A stretch of 64,000 bases of DNA from CAZBDU01 sp964490725 (lineage in GTDB: Bacteria > Spirochaetota > Spirochaetia > SZUA-6 > DRHE01), in NCBI GenBank assembly GCA_964490725.1, contig CAZBDU010000013.1, positions 27,194-91,193 on the forward strand. Reading direction: 5' to 3'. The notes under the pieces were generated by a model. The model saw only the letters and a program-made list of their open reading frames with translations. It did no database searches and had not been told where the DNA came from. The position numbers and the translations under genes are program-made. Positions 34,272 to 43,751 of this stretch are shown here, piece by piece (position 1 is the first letter of the stretch; each line of letters opens with the position of its first letter).

Positions 34272-35812
34272 GGTTTCCCTTCTGGGGCCTGCGCACCCCC
34301 GGTCATCAGGACTCCGACGTCGTACTTGGTGACCCCGGCCAGCTCCCGGAAGCAGCCGACCACCTGACCCCGGTAGAGCACAAACAGCCGGTCGCAGATC
34401 TTGTACAGCTCGTCCAGATCGGTGCCCAGGAACAGTATGGTGGCGCCGGACAGGGTCATTTCGCTGAGCTTTGAATAGAAGAAATTCTGCGAAGCAACGT
34501 CCAGCCCCTTGGTGGGGTGATAGGCGATCAACAGCCTCGGGCAGGCCTCGATCTTCCTTCCCAGGGCCAGCCGCTGCCGGTTTCCCCCCGACAGCTTCGC
34601 CGAGGAGAGGTTGATCCCCGGCGTCTGCACGTTGTAGGTATCCACGATCCTCTGGGCGTGCCTCGCCACCGCGGGCCAGTTCATGACCCCCCGCCGGGAA
34701 AAGGGCTGCTTCTCCGGATAGTCCAGAATCGAGTTCTTGCGGATGCTGAACAGCGGCACCAGGGTGTTCGCGCTGGGCAGGTAGTTCATTCCCCGGCGCA
34801 TGCGCGCCTGACAGGACAGGCGGGTGATGTCCCGGCCCCGGAAGCGGATGGTTCCGGCCTGCGCTTCCCGCAGCCCCATCAGGGCTTCGGCCAGCTGAGC
34901 GCTGCCGTTGCCTTCGATGGCCGCCACCCCCACGACTTCCCCCTCGTGCAGCTCCAGGCTGAGGTCGCGCACTGCCGGCAGGCCTCGATCGTCCGCCACA
35001 TGCAGCCCTGAAACCGACAGGGCCATCTCCCCGCTCTTCCTGCCGACGCCGCCGAAGCGGTGGGAGAACTCCTCGCCGACCATCATCATCGTGAGGCGGT
35101 TGTAGTCCGCTTGCGCCGCGGGGAGAGTGCCCACCAGCTTCCCTTTCCGGAACACGGAGATGCGGTCGGAGATGGCAAGGGCCTCGTAGAGGCGGTGCGT
35201 GATGTTGAGGATGGTGTAGCCCTGCCGGTTCAGGTCCCGGATCACCCGCTGGAAGGACTCCAGCTCGTTGGGGGCCAGGACGTTGGTCGCCTCGTCCAGC
35301 AGGATGATGCGAGAGCCCAGGGCCAGGACCTTGAGGATCTCCACCTTCTGCTTCTCGCCTTCCGAGAGGTCCACGATTTCGGTGTCGAGGCGTTCCTCCA
35401 GGCCGAAACCGAACAGGTCCGACAGCCGCCTGACCTTCCGCGCCAGCTCCTGCTTCCTGGCCAGAAACCCGCTTTCCTGCAGGAAGAGGCTGACGTTCTC
35501 GACGACCGTCATGTCCTCGACGAGCTTGAAGAACTGCGGGACCATGCCAATGCCCAGCCGCAGGGCGTGCTTGGGATCGCGGATCTCCTGTTCCTGCCCT
35601 TCGACCCACACGCTTCCGCAGTCCTTCTGGTACAGGCCGTAGAGGATGTTCATCAGGGTGGTTTTGCCCGCCCCGTTCTCCCCCAGCAAGGTGTGGATCT
35701 CCCCGCGCTGGAAGGCCAGGGAGACGTCGTCGAGAGCCTGCACTTTCCCGAAGTGCTTGGAGACGCCCCGCACCTCCAGGACGATGTCCGTGCCTCTCCC
35801 GGTCTCTTTCAT
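34250..35812 (-). CDS. BMP-type ABC transporter ATPase (two-domain)
   Basis: A 520-residue tandem ATPase. Domain 1 is intact: Walker A GENGAGKTTLMNILYGL (about 43-59), C-loop LSEGEKQK (about 153), Walker B IILLDEAT and H-loop NITHRL. Domain 2 has the degenerate Walker A EGNGSAQLAEAL usual for this subfamily, a good C-loop LSGGNRQRLALGR, and an unusual Walker B region LLIAYHPTKGLD. It energises uptake through the two following permeases. Its start overlaps the molybdenum-hydroxylase stop (ATGA). Confidence 0.93.
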   Translation of the reverse strand: MKETGRGTDIVLEVRGVSKHFGKVQALDDVSLAFQRGEIHTLLGENGAGKTTLMNILYGLYQKDCGSVWVEGQEQEIRDPKHALRLGIGMVPQFFKLVEDMTVVENVSLFLQESGFLARKQELARKVRRLSDLFGFGLEERLDTEIVDLSEGEKQKVEILKVLALGSRIILLDEATNVLAPNELESFQRVIRDLNRQGYTILNITHRLYEALAISDRISVFRKGKLVGTLPAAQADYNRLTMMMVGEEFSHRFGGVGRKSGEMALSVSGLHVADDRGLPAVRDLSLELHEGEVVGVAAIEGNGSAQLAEALMGLREAQAGTIRFRGRDITRLSCQARMRRGMNYLPSANTLVPLFSIRKNSILDYPEKQPFSRRGVMNWPAVARHAQRIVDTYNVQTPGINLSSAKLSGGNRQRLALGRKIEACPRLLIAYHPTKGLDVASQNFFYSKLSEMTLSGATILFLGTDLDELYKICDRLFVLYRGQVVGCFRELAGVTKYDVGVLMTGGAQAPEGKPCPKDKT

Positions 35813-38103
35813 GCGTCCTTCAAATCCCGCTGGAGCGCGAAATACACGTCCTCGGCCTTCACCGGAAGCTGGTGAAAGCGGATGCCGACGGCGTTGTGGA
35901 TGGCATTGACGATCGCCGGCGCCGTGTTGTTGAGGCCGATCTCGCCGACCCCTTTCGCGCCGTAGGGACCTTCCTTGTCGGCGCTTTCTACCAGGATGAT
36001 CCGGATCTCCGGCATGTCCATGGAGGTGGGCAGCATGTACTTTTCGAAGCAGTCACTCACCACTCTCCCTTTGGCGTCGGTGATCAGCTCCTCGCTCAGA
36101 GCGTAGCCCACACCCTGGAGCACCGCCCCCTCGATCTGGCCTTCCACGGCCAGGGGATTGATGGCCTTGCCCACGTCCTGGGCCACGGTCACCCGCTCCA
36201 CCTGCACCTCGCCGGTCAGGGTGTCCACCAGCACCTCGGCCACCTGGATGGAGAAGGCGAAGGCGGCGGAGGTGTTGGCGTAGCCGTTGGGCGGCAGCCG
36301 CTCGCTGGGCGGCGAATACTGGAAAGCAGAAGAAAGCACGTGCCCGATGCACCGCGGAGAACGGAACACGGCCTCCCCGTAATCCAGGCTCTTGCTTTCG
36401 TCGCCGCGCGCCTGAATCCGGCCGTCCCGCACGACCAGCTGCTCCACCGGGAGGCCCAACACCGCCGCGGCCGACTCCAGCAGATACCCCCGCAGCTGGC
36501 CGGCCGCTCCCCGCGCGGCGTTGCCGTCCTCGAAGCAGACCCGGGAGGCGAAGCTCCCCAGCGACACCGGGGCGGTCAGGGTGTCGTAGCCCATGACCTT
36601 GATGCTGGACAGCGGCAGATCCAGCTCCTCGGCCACGATTTGGGCCAGCACGGTGTCGGCCCAGGTGCCGGTGTCCCCGCTGCCCTTGTACAGCGCCACC
36701 TGCCCGTCCCTGAACATCTTCAGCTCGATGCTGGAGAACTCGCCATCCGGGAAGATGTTGCTGCCGCTGACGTGGATGGCCCCGGCCAGTCCGATGCCTC
36801 GCCGCAGCCGGCCCTGCTTGGGGGCTCTCCACTTGCGTTCCCAGTCCGTAGCCTCAAGCGCCTTCTGCAGGCACTCCCCGAACCCGCAGGAGGTGATCCT
36901 CCAACCGCAGGCGGTGACCTCCCCGGACTCCGTGAGGTTGCGCTGACGGATCTGCACCGGGTCCAGACCCAGCTCCTGGGCGATCCGGTCCAGCTGGGTG
37001 TCGATGGCGAAGCAGACCTGCGGGGCTCCAAAGCCGCGGAAGGGCCCCCCGACCTCCTTATTGGTGTAGACGATCTTGGCCCGATAACGGAAGTTCGGGA
37101 CCCGGTACAACGAGGAGGCGATGCCCCCGGCGTACCCGGTCACCCCGGGGCCGTAATGGCAGTAGGCCCCCTTGTCGGCCACGACCTGCATCTCGCGGGC
37201 CAGCAGAGTGCCGTCCTGGCGCACGCCCGTCTTGATCTTCATGCGATAGGGGTGGCGGATGCGGGTGGTGGTCATCTCCTCTTCGCGGGTGAAGTTGATC
37301 TTCACCGGCCGGCCCGTACGGATGGCCAGCAGCGCCGTGACCCCCTCGTCCTCGCAGTACTTGGAGCGGGAACCGAAACCGCCTCCCGACAGGATGGGCA
37401 TCACCCGCACCTGCGAAAGCGGGAGGTTGCACACGTGCGCCACTTCCTTGCGCACGAAGTAGGGACTCTGGGTGCCCGACCAGATCTCCAGCACATCGTC
37501 CCCGGTGAGTCGGGCGACGCTGCAGCGCGGCTCCAGGTTGCAGTGGGCGGCGGCCTGGGTGGAGTACTCGTCCTCGAACACCCGATCGCAGGCGGCAAAG
37601 GCGGAGTCCACGTCGCCGAAGTCGCGGTTGATCTGCAGCATCAGGTTGCTCTTGCCCTCGTGGATTTGCGGCGCATCTTCCTTGAGCGCCTCCTCCGGAT
37701 CCAGCAGGGCGGGCAGCGGCTCGTATTCCACCTCGATGAGCTTCAGGGCGGCGCTGGCGGCCTCCAGGCTCTCCGCCGCCACCGCGGCCACAGCGTCCCC
37801 CACGTAACGGACCTTGTCCTTGGCCAGAACCGGCATATCGGGGATCTGGGCCTGGTAGTTGATGCCCGGGGTGTCCTTACCGGTCATGACGGTGACCACG
37901 CCCGGCACTGCCAGCGCCTTGGATGCGTCGATGCTCAAGATTCGCGCATGCGCGTGCGGGCTGCGCAGGATCCTGGCCTGCAGCATGTTGGGCAACTTCA
38001 GGTCGTCGCCGTATTCGGCCTTGCCGCTGATCTTCGCGTAGCCGTGGACTTCCGGCACCCGCTGGCCAATGTACCGGTTCTTGCTCATGCTCCTCGCTCT
38101 CAA
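35809..38103 (-). CDS. molybdenum hydroxylase large subunit (xanthine dehydrogenase/CoxL family)
   Basis: A 764-residue molybdopterin-binding subunit that hydroxylates aromatic heterocycles or oxidises aldehydes. Features are GKAEYGDDLKLPNMLQARIL at the N-terminus, ILSGGGFGSRSKYCEDEG near residue 243, EVGGPFRGFGAPQV near 350, GSGDTGTWADTVLAQIVAEE near 475, and the catalytic Glu in AKGVGEIGLN (about residue 721). The first codons allow either Met1 or Met6. Its [2Fe-2S] and FAD partners are encoded five to six genes upstream in the same operon (43.3-44.6 kb), an unusual separation. Substrate probably a purine-like or other N-heterocycle (inference). Confidence 0.92.
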   Translation of the reverse strand: MRARSMSKNRYIGQRVPEVHGYAKISGKAEYGDDLKLPNMLQARILRSPHAHARILSIDASKALAVPGVVTVMTGKDTPGINYQAQIPDMPVLAKDKVRYVGDAVAAVAAESLEAASAALKLIEVEYEPLPALLDPEEALKEDAPQIHEGKSNLMLQINRDFGDVDSAFAACDRVFEDEYSTQAAAHCNLEPRCSVARLTGDDVLEIWSGTQSPYFVRKEVAHVCNLPLSQVRVMPILSGGGFGSRSKYCEDEGVTALLAIRTGRPVKINFTREEEMTTTRIRHPYRMKIKTGVRQDGTLLAREMQVVADKGAYCHYGPGVTGYAGGIASSLYRVPNFRYRAKIVYTNKEVGGPFRGFGAPQVCFAIDTQLDRIAQELGLDPVQIRQRNLTESGEVTACGWRITSCGFGECLQKALEATDWERKWRAPKQGRLRRGIGLAGAIHVSGSNIFPDGEFSSIELKMFRDGQVALYKGSGDTGTWADTVLAQIVAEELDLPLSSIKVMGYDTLTAPVSLGSFASRVCFEDGNAARGAAGQLRGYLLESAAAVLGLPVEQLVVRDGRIQARGDESKSLDYGEAVFRSPRCIGHVLSSAFQYSPPSERLPPNGYANTSAAFAFSIQVAEVLVDTLTGEVQVERVTVAQDVGKAINPLAVEGQIEGAVLQGVGYALSEELITDAKGRVVSDCFEKYMLPTSMDMPEIRIILVESADKEGPYGAKGVGEIGLNNTAPAIVNAIHNAVGIRFHQLPVKAEDVYFALQRDLKDA

Positions 38104-38777
38104 TAGTTCTTGACCTGCACGCCGTACGGGTCGCGGTGCGCCCGTTCGACCAGATCCTGCGGACGCAGCTTGCCGCGGTCGAACCTCTCCTCGTGAGTGA
38201 AGTCAGCCGGGTTTCTGCGCTCCGGCGGAGTCTTGGCCGGTCCGCCGGGGTATCCCAGAGGCAGGCTGCAGATCACCTTCAGCGGGTCGGGGACCCCCAG
38301 GATCGCCTTCACCTCCTCCGGGTAGAAGTTGGTGAACACAGCCGAGCCCAGCCCCAGGGCGTGCGCCGCCAGCAGCATGTTCTGGATGGCCATGCTCACG
38401 CTGCCCCACAGGGCGAAAAGCTCCATCTGGTCGTCCACCCCGTGCATCATGCTGACGTACTGGAAACGGGGGTCCGCGCAGATCACCAGCTGTAAGGGAG
38501 CCTCCAGCAGATACCCGCCGGTGAAAGTGCGCAGGAAGGGGAAATCCCTAAGCTCCTTGATGCGAGCCACCACCCGCCGCACGCTCTTCTGGATGCGCTC
38601 CCGGGTGGCCAGGTCCCTGACCACGACGACGTCCCAGGGCTGGGAGTTCGCGCTGGAGGGAGCCCAGCGGCCGGCCTCGATGACCGCGCGGATCGCCTCC
38701 TCGGGCACCGGGTCCGGCTTGTAGGCGCGGACCGTTCGCCGCCCGCGCACGATCGACAACAGCTCTTCGGCTTGCAT
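38100..38777 (-). CDS. nitroreductase-family flavoprotein
   Basis: A 225-residue FMN-dependent oxidoreductase of the nitroreductase superfamily. Hallmarks are RRTVRAYKPDPVPEEAIRAV, AGRWAPSSANSQPWDVVVVR (FMN binding, about 34-53), and AIQNMLLAAHALGLGSAVFT followed by LPLGYPG in the second half. It uses NAD(P)H to reduce or dehydrogenate small conjugated substrates. Its stop overlaps the molybdenum-hydroxylase start by four bases. It may saturate a ring double bond before hydrolysis, but the substrate is unknown. Confidence 0.9.
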   Translation of the reverse strand: MQAEELLSIVRGRRTVRAYKPDPVPEEAIRAVIEAGRWAPSSANSQPWDVVVVRDLATRERIQKSVRRVVARIKELRDFPFLRTFTGGYLLEAPLQLVICADPRFQYVSMMHGVDDQMELFALWGSVSMAIQNMLLAAHALGLGSAVFTNFYPEEVKAILGVPDPLKVICSLPLGYPGGPAKTPPERRNPADFTHEERFDRGKLRPQDLVERAHRDPYGVQVKNY

Positions 38778-38787
38778 GCCTTTCTCC

Positions 38788-40107
38788 CTACCTGGCCTTC
38801 TTCTCCGCCGCCGTCAGGGCCTTCTCGAAGACCTCCAGCACCCTCCCGGCCTGCTCGCGACTAAGGCAAAGGGCCGGCTGGAAGCGGATGCGGTTATAAT
38901 AGAAGCCTCCCCGGCCGAGCAGCACGTTCTGCTTCAGCGCCTCGTCGAGGATCGTGGTGAGCACCTCGTTGCCTGCCGGGGTGCGGGCCTTCTTGTCGCT
39001 CACGATCTCGGCGCCGATCATCAGCCCCCGGCCCTGGACGTCGTCCAGGAACGGGTGGCTGCGGCTGAGCTGGAGGAGCCCCTCCTTCAGGAACTCCCCG
39101 ACCTCCCGGGCATTGTCCATCAGCTTCTCTTCGACGATAACCTCCAGGCTCGCCAAGGCCGCCCGGCAGCTCACCGGGTTACCGCCGAAGGTGGAGAAGT
39201 CGGGGCCGGGGAACGAGTCGGCTACCTGGGCGCTGGCCATCACCGCCCCGATCGGCAGTCCCCCGCCCAGCGCCTTGGCAACGGTGATCACGTCGGGCGT
39301 CACCCCGCAGTGCTCGATGCCGAACCACTTGCCGGTGCGCCCGAAGCCGGTCTGCACCTCGTCCACCAGCAGGAGGATCTTGTTCTCGTCGAGGATGGGC
39401 TTCAGGACCTTGAAGTAGTCCGGCGGGGCGCACACGATGCCGCCGATGCCCTGGATGGTCTCGACCATGACGGCGGCCACGCGCCTGCAGGTCTGGCTCT
39501 TGAGCAGCACGTCCAGGTAGCGGGCGCAGGCGGTCCCGCACTTCTCCGGGTCCTTGTGCCCCAGCGAGCAGCGGTAGCAGTGGTAGCCCGGCAGGTGCGT
39601 CGCTCCCGGCATGAACGGCCCCAGGCCCGCTCGCCAGGAGCCCAGCCCGGTCAGGCTCATGGTGAAGCCGCCGCGGCCGTAGAAACCGTTCTGCAGGCCC
39701 AGCAGCTCGAACTTGCCCGTGGCAACCCGGGCCAGGGTCAGGGCGTGCTCATTGGCCTCCGTGCCGGAGTTGCAGAAGAACACCCTGGCCCTGCCGCGGT
39801 CCATCGGGGAAATCTCCGAGAGTTTCTTGGCCAGCAGGGGCATGGGCACCGTGCGGTAGAGGGTGGACATGTGGGTCAGCTTGCCCACCTGGTCGCGGAC
39901 CGCCTGCACCACCTTGGGGTGGGTGTGGCCGACATTCAGGACCGCAACCCCGCTGAAGCAGTCGATGTACTCCTGCCCCTCCAGATCGGTGACCACGGCC
40001 CCGTGCCCTGCAACGAAGACCTTGTCGTTCCAGGCCTCCACGGACTTCATCAGGTACCTGTCCTGCAGCTCGATCAGCTGTCTGCTCGTAAGCCTTTTCT
40101 CATCCAC
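38788..40107 (-). CDS. class III PLP-dependent aminotransferase
   Basis: A 439-residue omega-amino-acid type transaminase (AGXT2/beta-aminoisobutyrate-like). Visible are FFCNSGTEANEHALTLAR near residue 110, the PLP-Asp in LLLVDEVQTGFGRTGKWF near 245, the Schiff-base Lys in VITVAKALGGGLPIGAVM near 270, and FSTFGGNPVSCRAALA near 300. The Cys-rich stretch GYHCYRCSLGHKDPEKCGTA (about 174-193) occurs in the AGXT2-like branch. A product such as a beta- or omega-amino acid from a reductively opened ring would be a sensible substrate. Confidence 0.92.
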   Translation of the reverse strand: MDEKRLTSRQLIELQDRYLMKSVEAWNDKVFVAGHGAVVTDLEGQEYIDCFSGVAVLNVGHTHPKVVQAVRDQVGKLTHMSTLYRTVPMPLLAKKLSEISPMDRGRARVFFCNSGTEANEHALTLARVATGKFELLGLQNGFYGRGGFTMSLTGLGSWRAGLGPFMPGATHLPGYHCYRCSLGHKDPEKCGTACARYLDVLLKSQTCRRVAAVMVETIQGIGGIVCAPPDYFKVLKPILDENKILLLVDEVQTGFGRTGKWFGIEHCGVTPDVITVAKALGGGLPIGAVMASAQVADSFPGPDFSTFGGNPVSCRAALASLEVIVEEKLMDNAREVGEFLKEGLLQLSRSHPFLDDVQGRGLMIGAEIVSDKKARTPAGNEVLTTILDEALKQNVLLGRGGFYYNRIRFQPALCLSREQAGRVLEVFEKALTAAEKKAR

Positions 40108-40119
40108 GGCGTGGGCTCC

Positions 40120-41457
40120 TCATCTTCTGGCCTTGATCACCCGCTGGGCCGCCTCCGCCGCGCTGTCGATGACCTCGCGCTCGTCCACCGTGAGCATTCG
40201 GCGAGCCTTCATCACCACCCGCCCGTCGATGATGACCGTGTCTACGTTCTCCCCGTGGGCGGCGAAGACCAGGTGGGCGTAGACGTTGAAGTTCTTGCCG
40301 GTGAAAAGCGGGGTCAGCGAGGGGGCGCGCATGTTCACCAGGATCACGTCGGCCTTCTTGCCGGCTTCCAGGGAGCCGATCTCCTTTTCCAGCCCCAGCG
40401 CCATGGCCCCCCCGCGGGTGGCCATGGACAGCACCTGCTCGGAGGGCAGGAGGCTCGCGTCGGTGTGCACCGCTTTCTGGAACAGGGATGCGTACTTCAT
40501 GACCTCGAACATGTCGTTGTTGTTGTTGCACGGGGCATCATCGGTCCCCAGGCCGACGTTGATGCCCGCCTTCAGGTAGTCCACCGTCCGGGCCACCCCA
40601 TTGCCCAGCTTGGCGTTGGAGACGGGGTTGTAGGAGATGTGCGTGCCGGTGTCACGCATGATCTGGATCTCGCGGTCCGAAAGCCAGACGCAGTGCGCGG
40701 CCACCACGTCCGGGCCCAGCAGGCCCAGCGCGTGGACGAACTCCACCGGCGGCTTGCCGTATTTCTCGGTGCACATCCGGACTTCTTCCCTGGATTCGTT
40801 CAAGTGCACATGGATGCCCACCCCGTGCTTGTCGGCCAGCTCCCGGCAGCGGCGGATGTACTGCTCGGAGCAGACCGGCACCCACTCCACCCCGAACCGG
40901 AAGGTGATGCGCCCTCCCGCCGAGTTGTTCCGTTCCAGGAGCGCCCGCTCGTTGTCCTCCAGACTCTCCTGCCCGGGCACCAGGTCCGCCCCTTCGCTGG
41001 ACAGCACCGCCCGGATGCCCACTCTCTCCGCCGCGTCGGCCAGAGCCGGCAGCTTGATGTACATGTCGTTGACGCAGGTGGTCCCGCCCTTGATCACCTC
41101 CGTGTAAGCCAGCAGGCCCGCTTTGCGGGCGTCCTCCGGGCCCATAGCCGCGAGCATCGGGTAGTAGATTGTTTCCAGCCAGGCCTCCAGCCCCAGGTGC
41201 TCCCCCACCCCACGGGAGAAATTGTCCGAGTGCAGGTGCAGGTTCACCAGCCCCGGCATCACCACCATACCGCGGGCGTCCAGCTGCTCCCGGCCGCGGT
41301 ACCGCTTCCGCAGCTCACCGGTTGCCCCCACCTCCACGATGCGCCCCCGATCGATGGCCGCGCCGCCGTCGTCCAGCACGCGCCGTCGCTCGTCCATGGC
41401 GAGCACGATCCCGCCGTGTATCAGGATGTCCACGTCCCGTGCAGGCATCGTCCGCAA
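40120..41457 (-). CDS. amidohydrolase (Atz/Trz, SsnA-like deaminase family)
   Basis: A 445-residue metal-dependent hydrolase. Ligand motifs are LHLHSDNFS (about residue 73), HVHLNESREE (about 217), AAHCVWLSDRE (about 252) and LGTDDAPCNNNN (about 303). The C-terminal composite domain has GSLEAGKKADVILVN. The enzyme belongs with chlorohydrolase/deaminase-type enzymes acting on heterocyclic amines. It ends 12 bases before the aminotransferase and begins six bases after the second AOR. It is a paralogue of the gene at 24.5-25.8 kb, so two different C-N hydrolytic steps are likely. Confidence 0.9.
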   Translation of the reverse strand: MRTMPARDVDILIHGGIVLAMDERRRVLDDGGAAIDRGRIVEVGATGELRKRYRGREQLDARGMVVMPGLVNLHLHSDNFSRGVGEHLGLEAWLETIYYPMLAAMGPEDARKAGLLAYTEVIKGGTTCVNDMYIKLPALADAAERVGIRAVLSSEGADLVPGQESLEDNERALLERNNSAGGRITFRFGVEWVPVCSEQYIRRCRELADKHGVGIHVHLNESREEVRMCTEKYGKPPVEFVHALGLLGPDVVAAHCVWLSDREIQIMRDTGTHISYNPVSNAKLGNGVARTVDYLKAGINVGLGTDDAPCNNNNDMFEVMKYASLFQKAVHTDASLLPSEQVLSMATRGGAMALGLEKEIGSLEAGKKADVILVNMRAPSLTPLFTGKNFNVYAHLVFAAHGENVDTVIIDGRVVMKARRMLTVDEREVIDSAAEAAQRVIKARR

Positions 41458-41463
41458 TCCTCC

Positions 41464-43284
41464 CTACAGCCCCAGCCTTCGCAGGAGCTCCGTGGTGGGC
41501 CTGCCCTCCGGGGTCCAGCCGCGCTTCTGGTAGTATTCCCTCAAAAGAACGTCCAGCTCGACCACCTGTTTCGCCGATCCGCCCTCGGCGTGCGGCTCCT
41601 CGAGGAACCGCCGGGGCAGGCAGTCCTGGCTCGGGCTCATGCCCTCCCGCCAGTTGAAGAGGCGTTCCAGGTTGAACACCCGCTCGCCAACCTGCTCCAA
41701 AGCCTCTTTGGAACCCAGCTCGCTGAAGCCCGTGGCCGCCGGGAGCAGCCGGGCCATGGTGTCCTGGTCGATGACCCCTAGCTGGGTGGGGAAAGCGCAG
41801 ACTCCGGTGGAGTCGTACATGCAGGACTTGTTCTGGTTGGCCACGGTCAGCGCCGCCTTGCCGTCGGTGGTGAAGCGGTCGAAGGCCGGGTCGAACAGCT
41901 CCGGTTCGGCGTAGCCGGTGTGGTGGCAGCCCCCGCGGGGGGAGGTCGCATAGGCCAGCGCCTGGGACTTGGCGCCCCGCGGGTCGTAGCCGGCCAGCTC
42001 CATCCCCTTCACCTCGAGCGCGTAGGCTTCCGCGCCCATGCCGATGGACTTCGCGGCCCGCAGCACCCCTTCGCCCAGCAGCCGTCCCAGCCCTTCGCGG
42101 CGGCCCATCCGCTTCAACAGCTCGATCATCGCCCGGTGGTTGCCGAAGCGCAGCTCCAGTCCGCCGGTGTCGCGGTGGCTCAGGATTCCGCGCTCGTACA
42201 GCTCCATGGCGAAGGCGCAGATATTGCCCGCCGAAATCGTGTCCACCCCGTATTCGGTGCAGAGCTGGTCGGCGCGGATGATCGCCGGAAGCGAGCTCAC
42301 GCCGCAGTCCGAGCCGAAGGCGTAGATCGTTTCGTATTCCGGGCCTCGGCAGCGGGCCCCGGCGTATTCGCCCTCCCTCACCTCCGAGAGTGAAATACAG
42401 ACCACGGGGCAGCGGTGGCAGGTGATCTTTTTCACCACGAAGCTCTTCAGCAGGCTTTCCCCGTTGATCTGCTCGTGGAAGGAGCACTCCCCGCTCTGGT
42501 AGTTTCGCGTCCCCAGGAGCCCGAGCTTGTTCATGGGCGAAACGATGTAGGGCGTCCCGTACTGCCGCCATTCCTGGAAGAAGTCGTTGTCCCGGAACAG
42601 CTTCATTTCCTGCTCGACGATTGCCCGGAAGCTCTTCGGGTCCGCAGCCTCCAGCTTGTTGGTCGCCGTCCCCCGCGCGACAATGCCCTTGAGGTTCTTG
42701 GAGCCGAACACGGCGCCCGTTCCTCCCCGCCCCACGAAGCGGTGGTCCCCGTACAGGCAGGCGATCCGCGCCTGCAGCTCGCCCGCCGGGCCGATGCACA
42801 GCGCCCGGGCCCTGCGGTCCGTGGCGGCGAGCAGCTCGGACTCGGTCTCCGGACAGCTCTTGCCGCGCAGCTCTCCGCAGGGGCGCAGCTCCGCCCGCCC
42901 GTCCCGGATCCAGAGGTAGCACATCTCCCTCGCGCGCCCACTGAGGATCACGGCATCAAAGCCGGCGAACTTGAGCTCCGGGCCGAAGAAGCCGCCGCAG
43001 TTGCCCATACAGATCATGCCGGTCAGGGGCGACTTGGTGGTCACGTTGGTGCGCGAGCTGAACGGCGAGGCCGTGCCGGTCAGCGCACCCGCTGTCAGGA
43101 CCACCACGTTTTCCGGGGAGAGGGGGTCGGTCCCGGCAGGCAGCCGGTCGTAGAGCAGGCGGGCCCCCAGACCGCGGCCGCCGATGTAGCGGGCGAGCAG
43201 GCGCTCGTCGGTGCTCTCCGATCCGATCACCCCGCTCGCCAGGTCAACGATCAGCACCTTTCCGGCGTAGGCGCCCCGCATCAC
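41464..43284 (-). CDS. aldehyde:ferredoxin oxidoreductase, second copy
   Basis: A 606-residue tungstopterin enzyme of the AOR family. [4Fe-4S] ligands are Cys289, Cys292 and Cys296 (CHRCPVVC) and Cys496 (DSTGVC). Cofactor-binding segments are GGRGLGARLLYD and GRGGTGAVFGSKNLKGIV. It is a distant paralogue of the copy at 6.7 kb. Its start overlaps the [2Fe-2S] subunit stop (ATGA), so it is co-translated with a molybdenum hydroxylase and not with a MoaD gene. It may oxidise an aldehyde intermediate or run in the reductive direction with low-potential ferredoxin. Confidence 0.92.
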   Translation of the reverse strand: MMRGAYAGKVLIVDLASGVIGSESTDERLLARYIGGRGLGARLLYDRLPAGTDPLSPENVVVLTAGALTGTASPFSSRTNVTTKSPLTGMICMGNCGGFFGPELKFAGFDAVILSGRAREMCYLWIRDGRAELRPCGELRGKSCPETESELLAATDRRARALCIGPAGELQARIACLYGDHRFVGRGGTGAVFGSKNLKGIVARGTATNKLEAADPKSFRAIVEQEMKLFRDNDFFQEWRQYGTPYIVSPMNKLGLLGTRNYQSGECSFHEQINGESLLKSFVVKKITCHRCPVVCISLSEVREGEYAGARCRGPEYETIYAFGSDCGVSSLPAIIRADQLCTEYGVDTISAGNICAFAMELYERGILSHRDTGGLELRFGNHRAMIELLKRMGRREGLGRLLGEGVLRAAKSIGMGAEAYALEVKGMELAGYDPRGAKSQALAYATSPRGGCHHTGYAEPELFDPAFDRFTTDGKAALTVANQNKSCMYDSTGVCAFPTQLGVIDQDTMARLLPAATGFSELGSKEALEQVGERVFNLERLFNWREGMSPSQDCLPRRFLEEPHAEGGSAKQVVELDVLLREYYQKRGWTPEGRPTTELLRRLGL

Positions 43285-43751
43285 AGCTTGCCTCCCTGCC
43301 CGGAGGCCTGCTGCACCGCCTCGATGATCTTCTTGTAGCCCGTGCAGCGGCAGAGGTTTCCGGACAATCCACGCTTGATCTCTTCCTCATCGGGCTTGGG
43401 CTTTTCGTCCAGCAGCGCCTTGGCCGCCAGCACCATGCCGGGGGTGCAAAACCCACACTGCAGGGCGCCTGTTTCCAGGAACGCCTGCTGGATCGGGTGG
43501 GGGCTCTCCCGGCTGCCCAGCCCGGCGGCCGTGAGGATCGAGCAGCCCTCCGCCTGCAGCACCAGCACCAGGCAGGAGTCCACGAGCTTCCCGTCCAGGA
43601 TCACCGAGCAGGAGCCGCAGTCCCCGCGGCTGCAGCCCCGCTTGACCTCCGTGCAGTCCAGCTCATCCCGGAGGAAGTCCAGCAGGGTCTGCCCTGGACG
43701 GGCCCAGCCCTCGCGCCAGGCGCCGTTGACCTTGATGCGGATCCGCTTCAC
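43281..43751 (-). CDS. molybdenum hydroxylase [2Fe-2S] subunit
   Basis: A 156-residue small subunit with two [2Fe-2S] clusters: plant-type ferredoxin ligands Cys40, Cys45, Cys48 and Cys60 (KRGCSRGDCGSCSV) and C-terminal ligands Cys99, Cys102, Cys134 and Cys136 (LQCGFCTPGM, NLCRCTGY). It passes electrons from the Mo centre to FAD. Start and stop overlap the neighbouring genes by four bases each. Confidence 0.95.
   Translation of the reverse strand: MKRIRIKVNGAWREGWARPGQTLLDFLRDELDCTEVKRGCSRGDCGSCSVILDGKLVDSCLVLVLQAEGCSILTAAGLGSRESPHPIQQAFLETGALQCGFCTPGMVLAAKALLDEKPKPDEEEIKRGLSGNLCRCTGYKKIIEAVQQASGQGGKL

Noticed and set aside
38776..41781. A 1001-codon open frame on the + strand
   Set aside because: It is antisense to the aminotransferase, amidohydrolase and AOR genes, all with clear catalytic motifs. 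Its translation is rich in Gly, His, Val and Pro without any motif, as expected opposite GC-rich genes.
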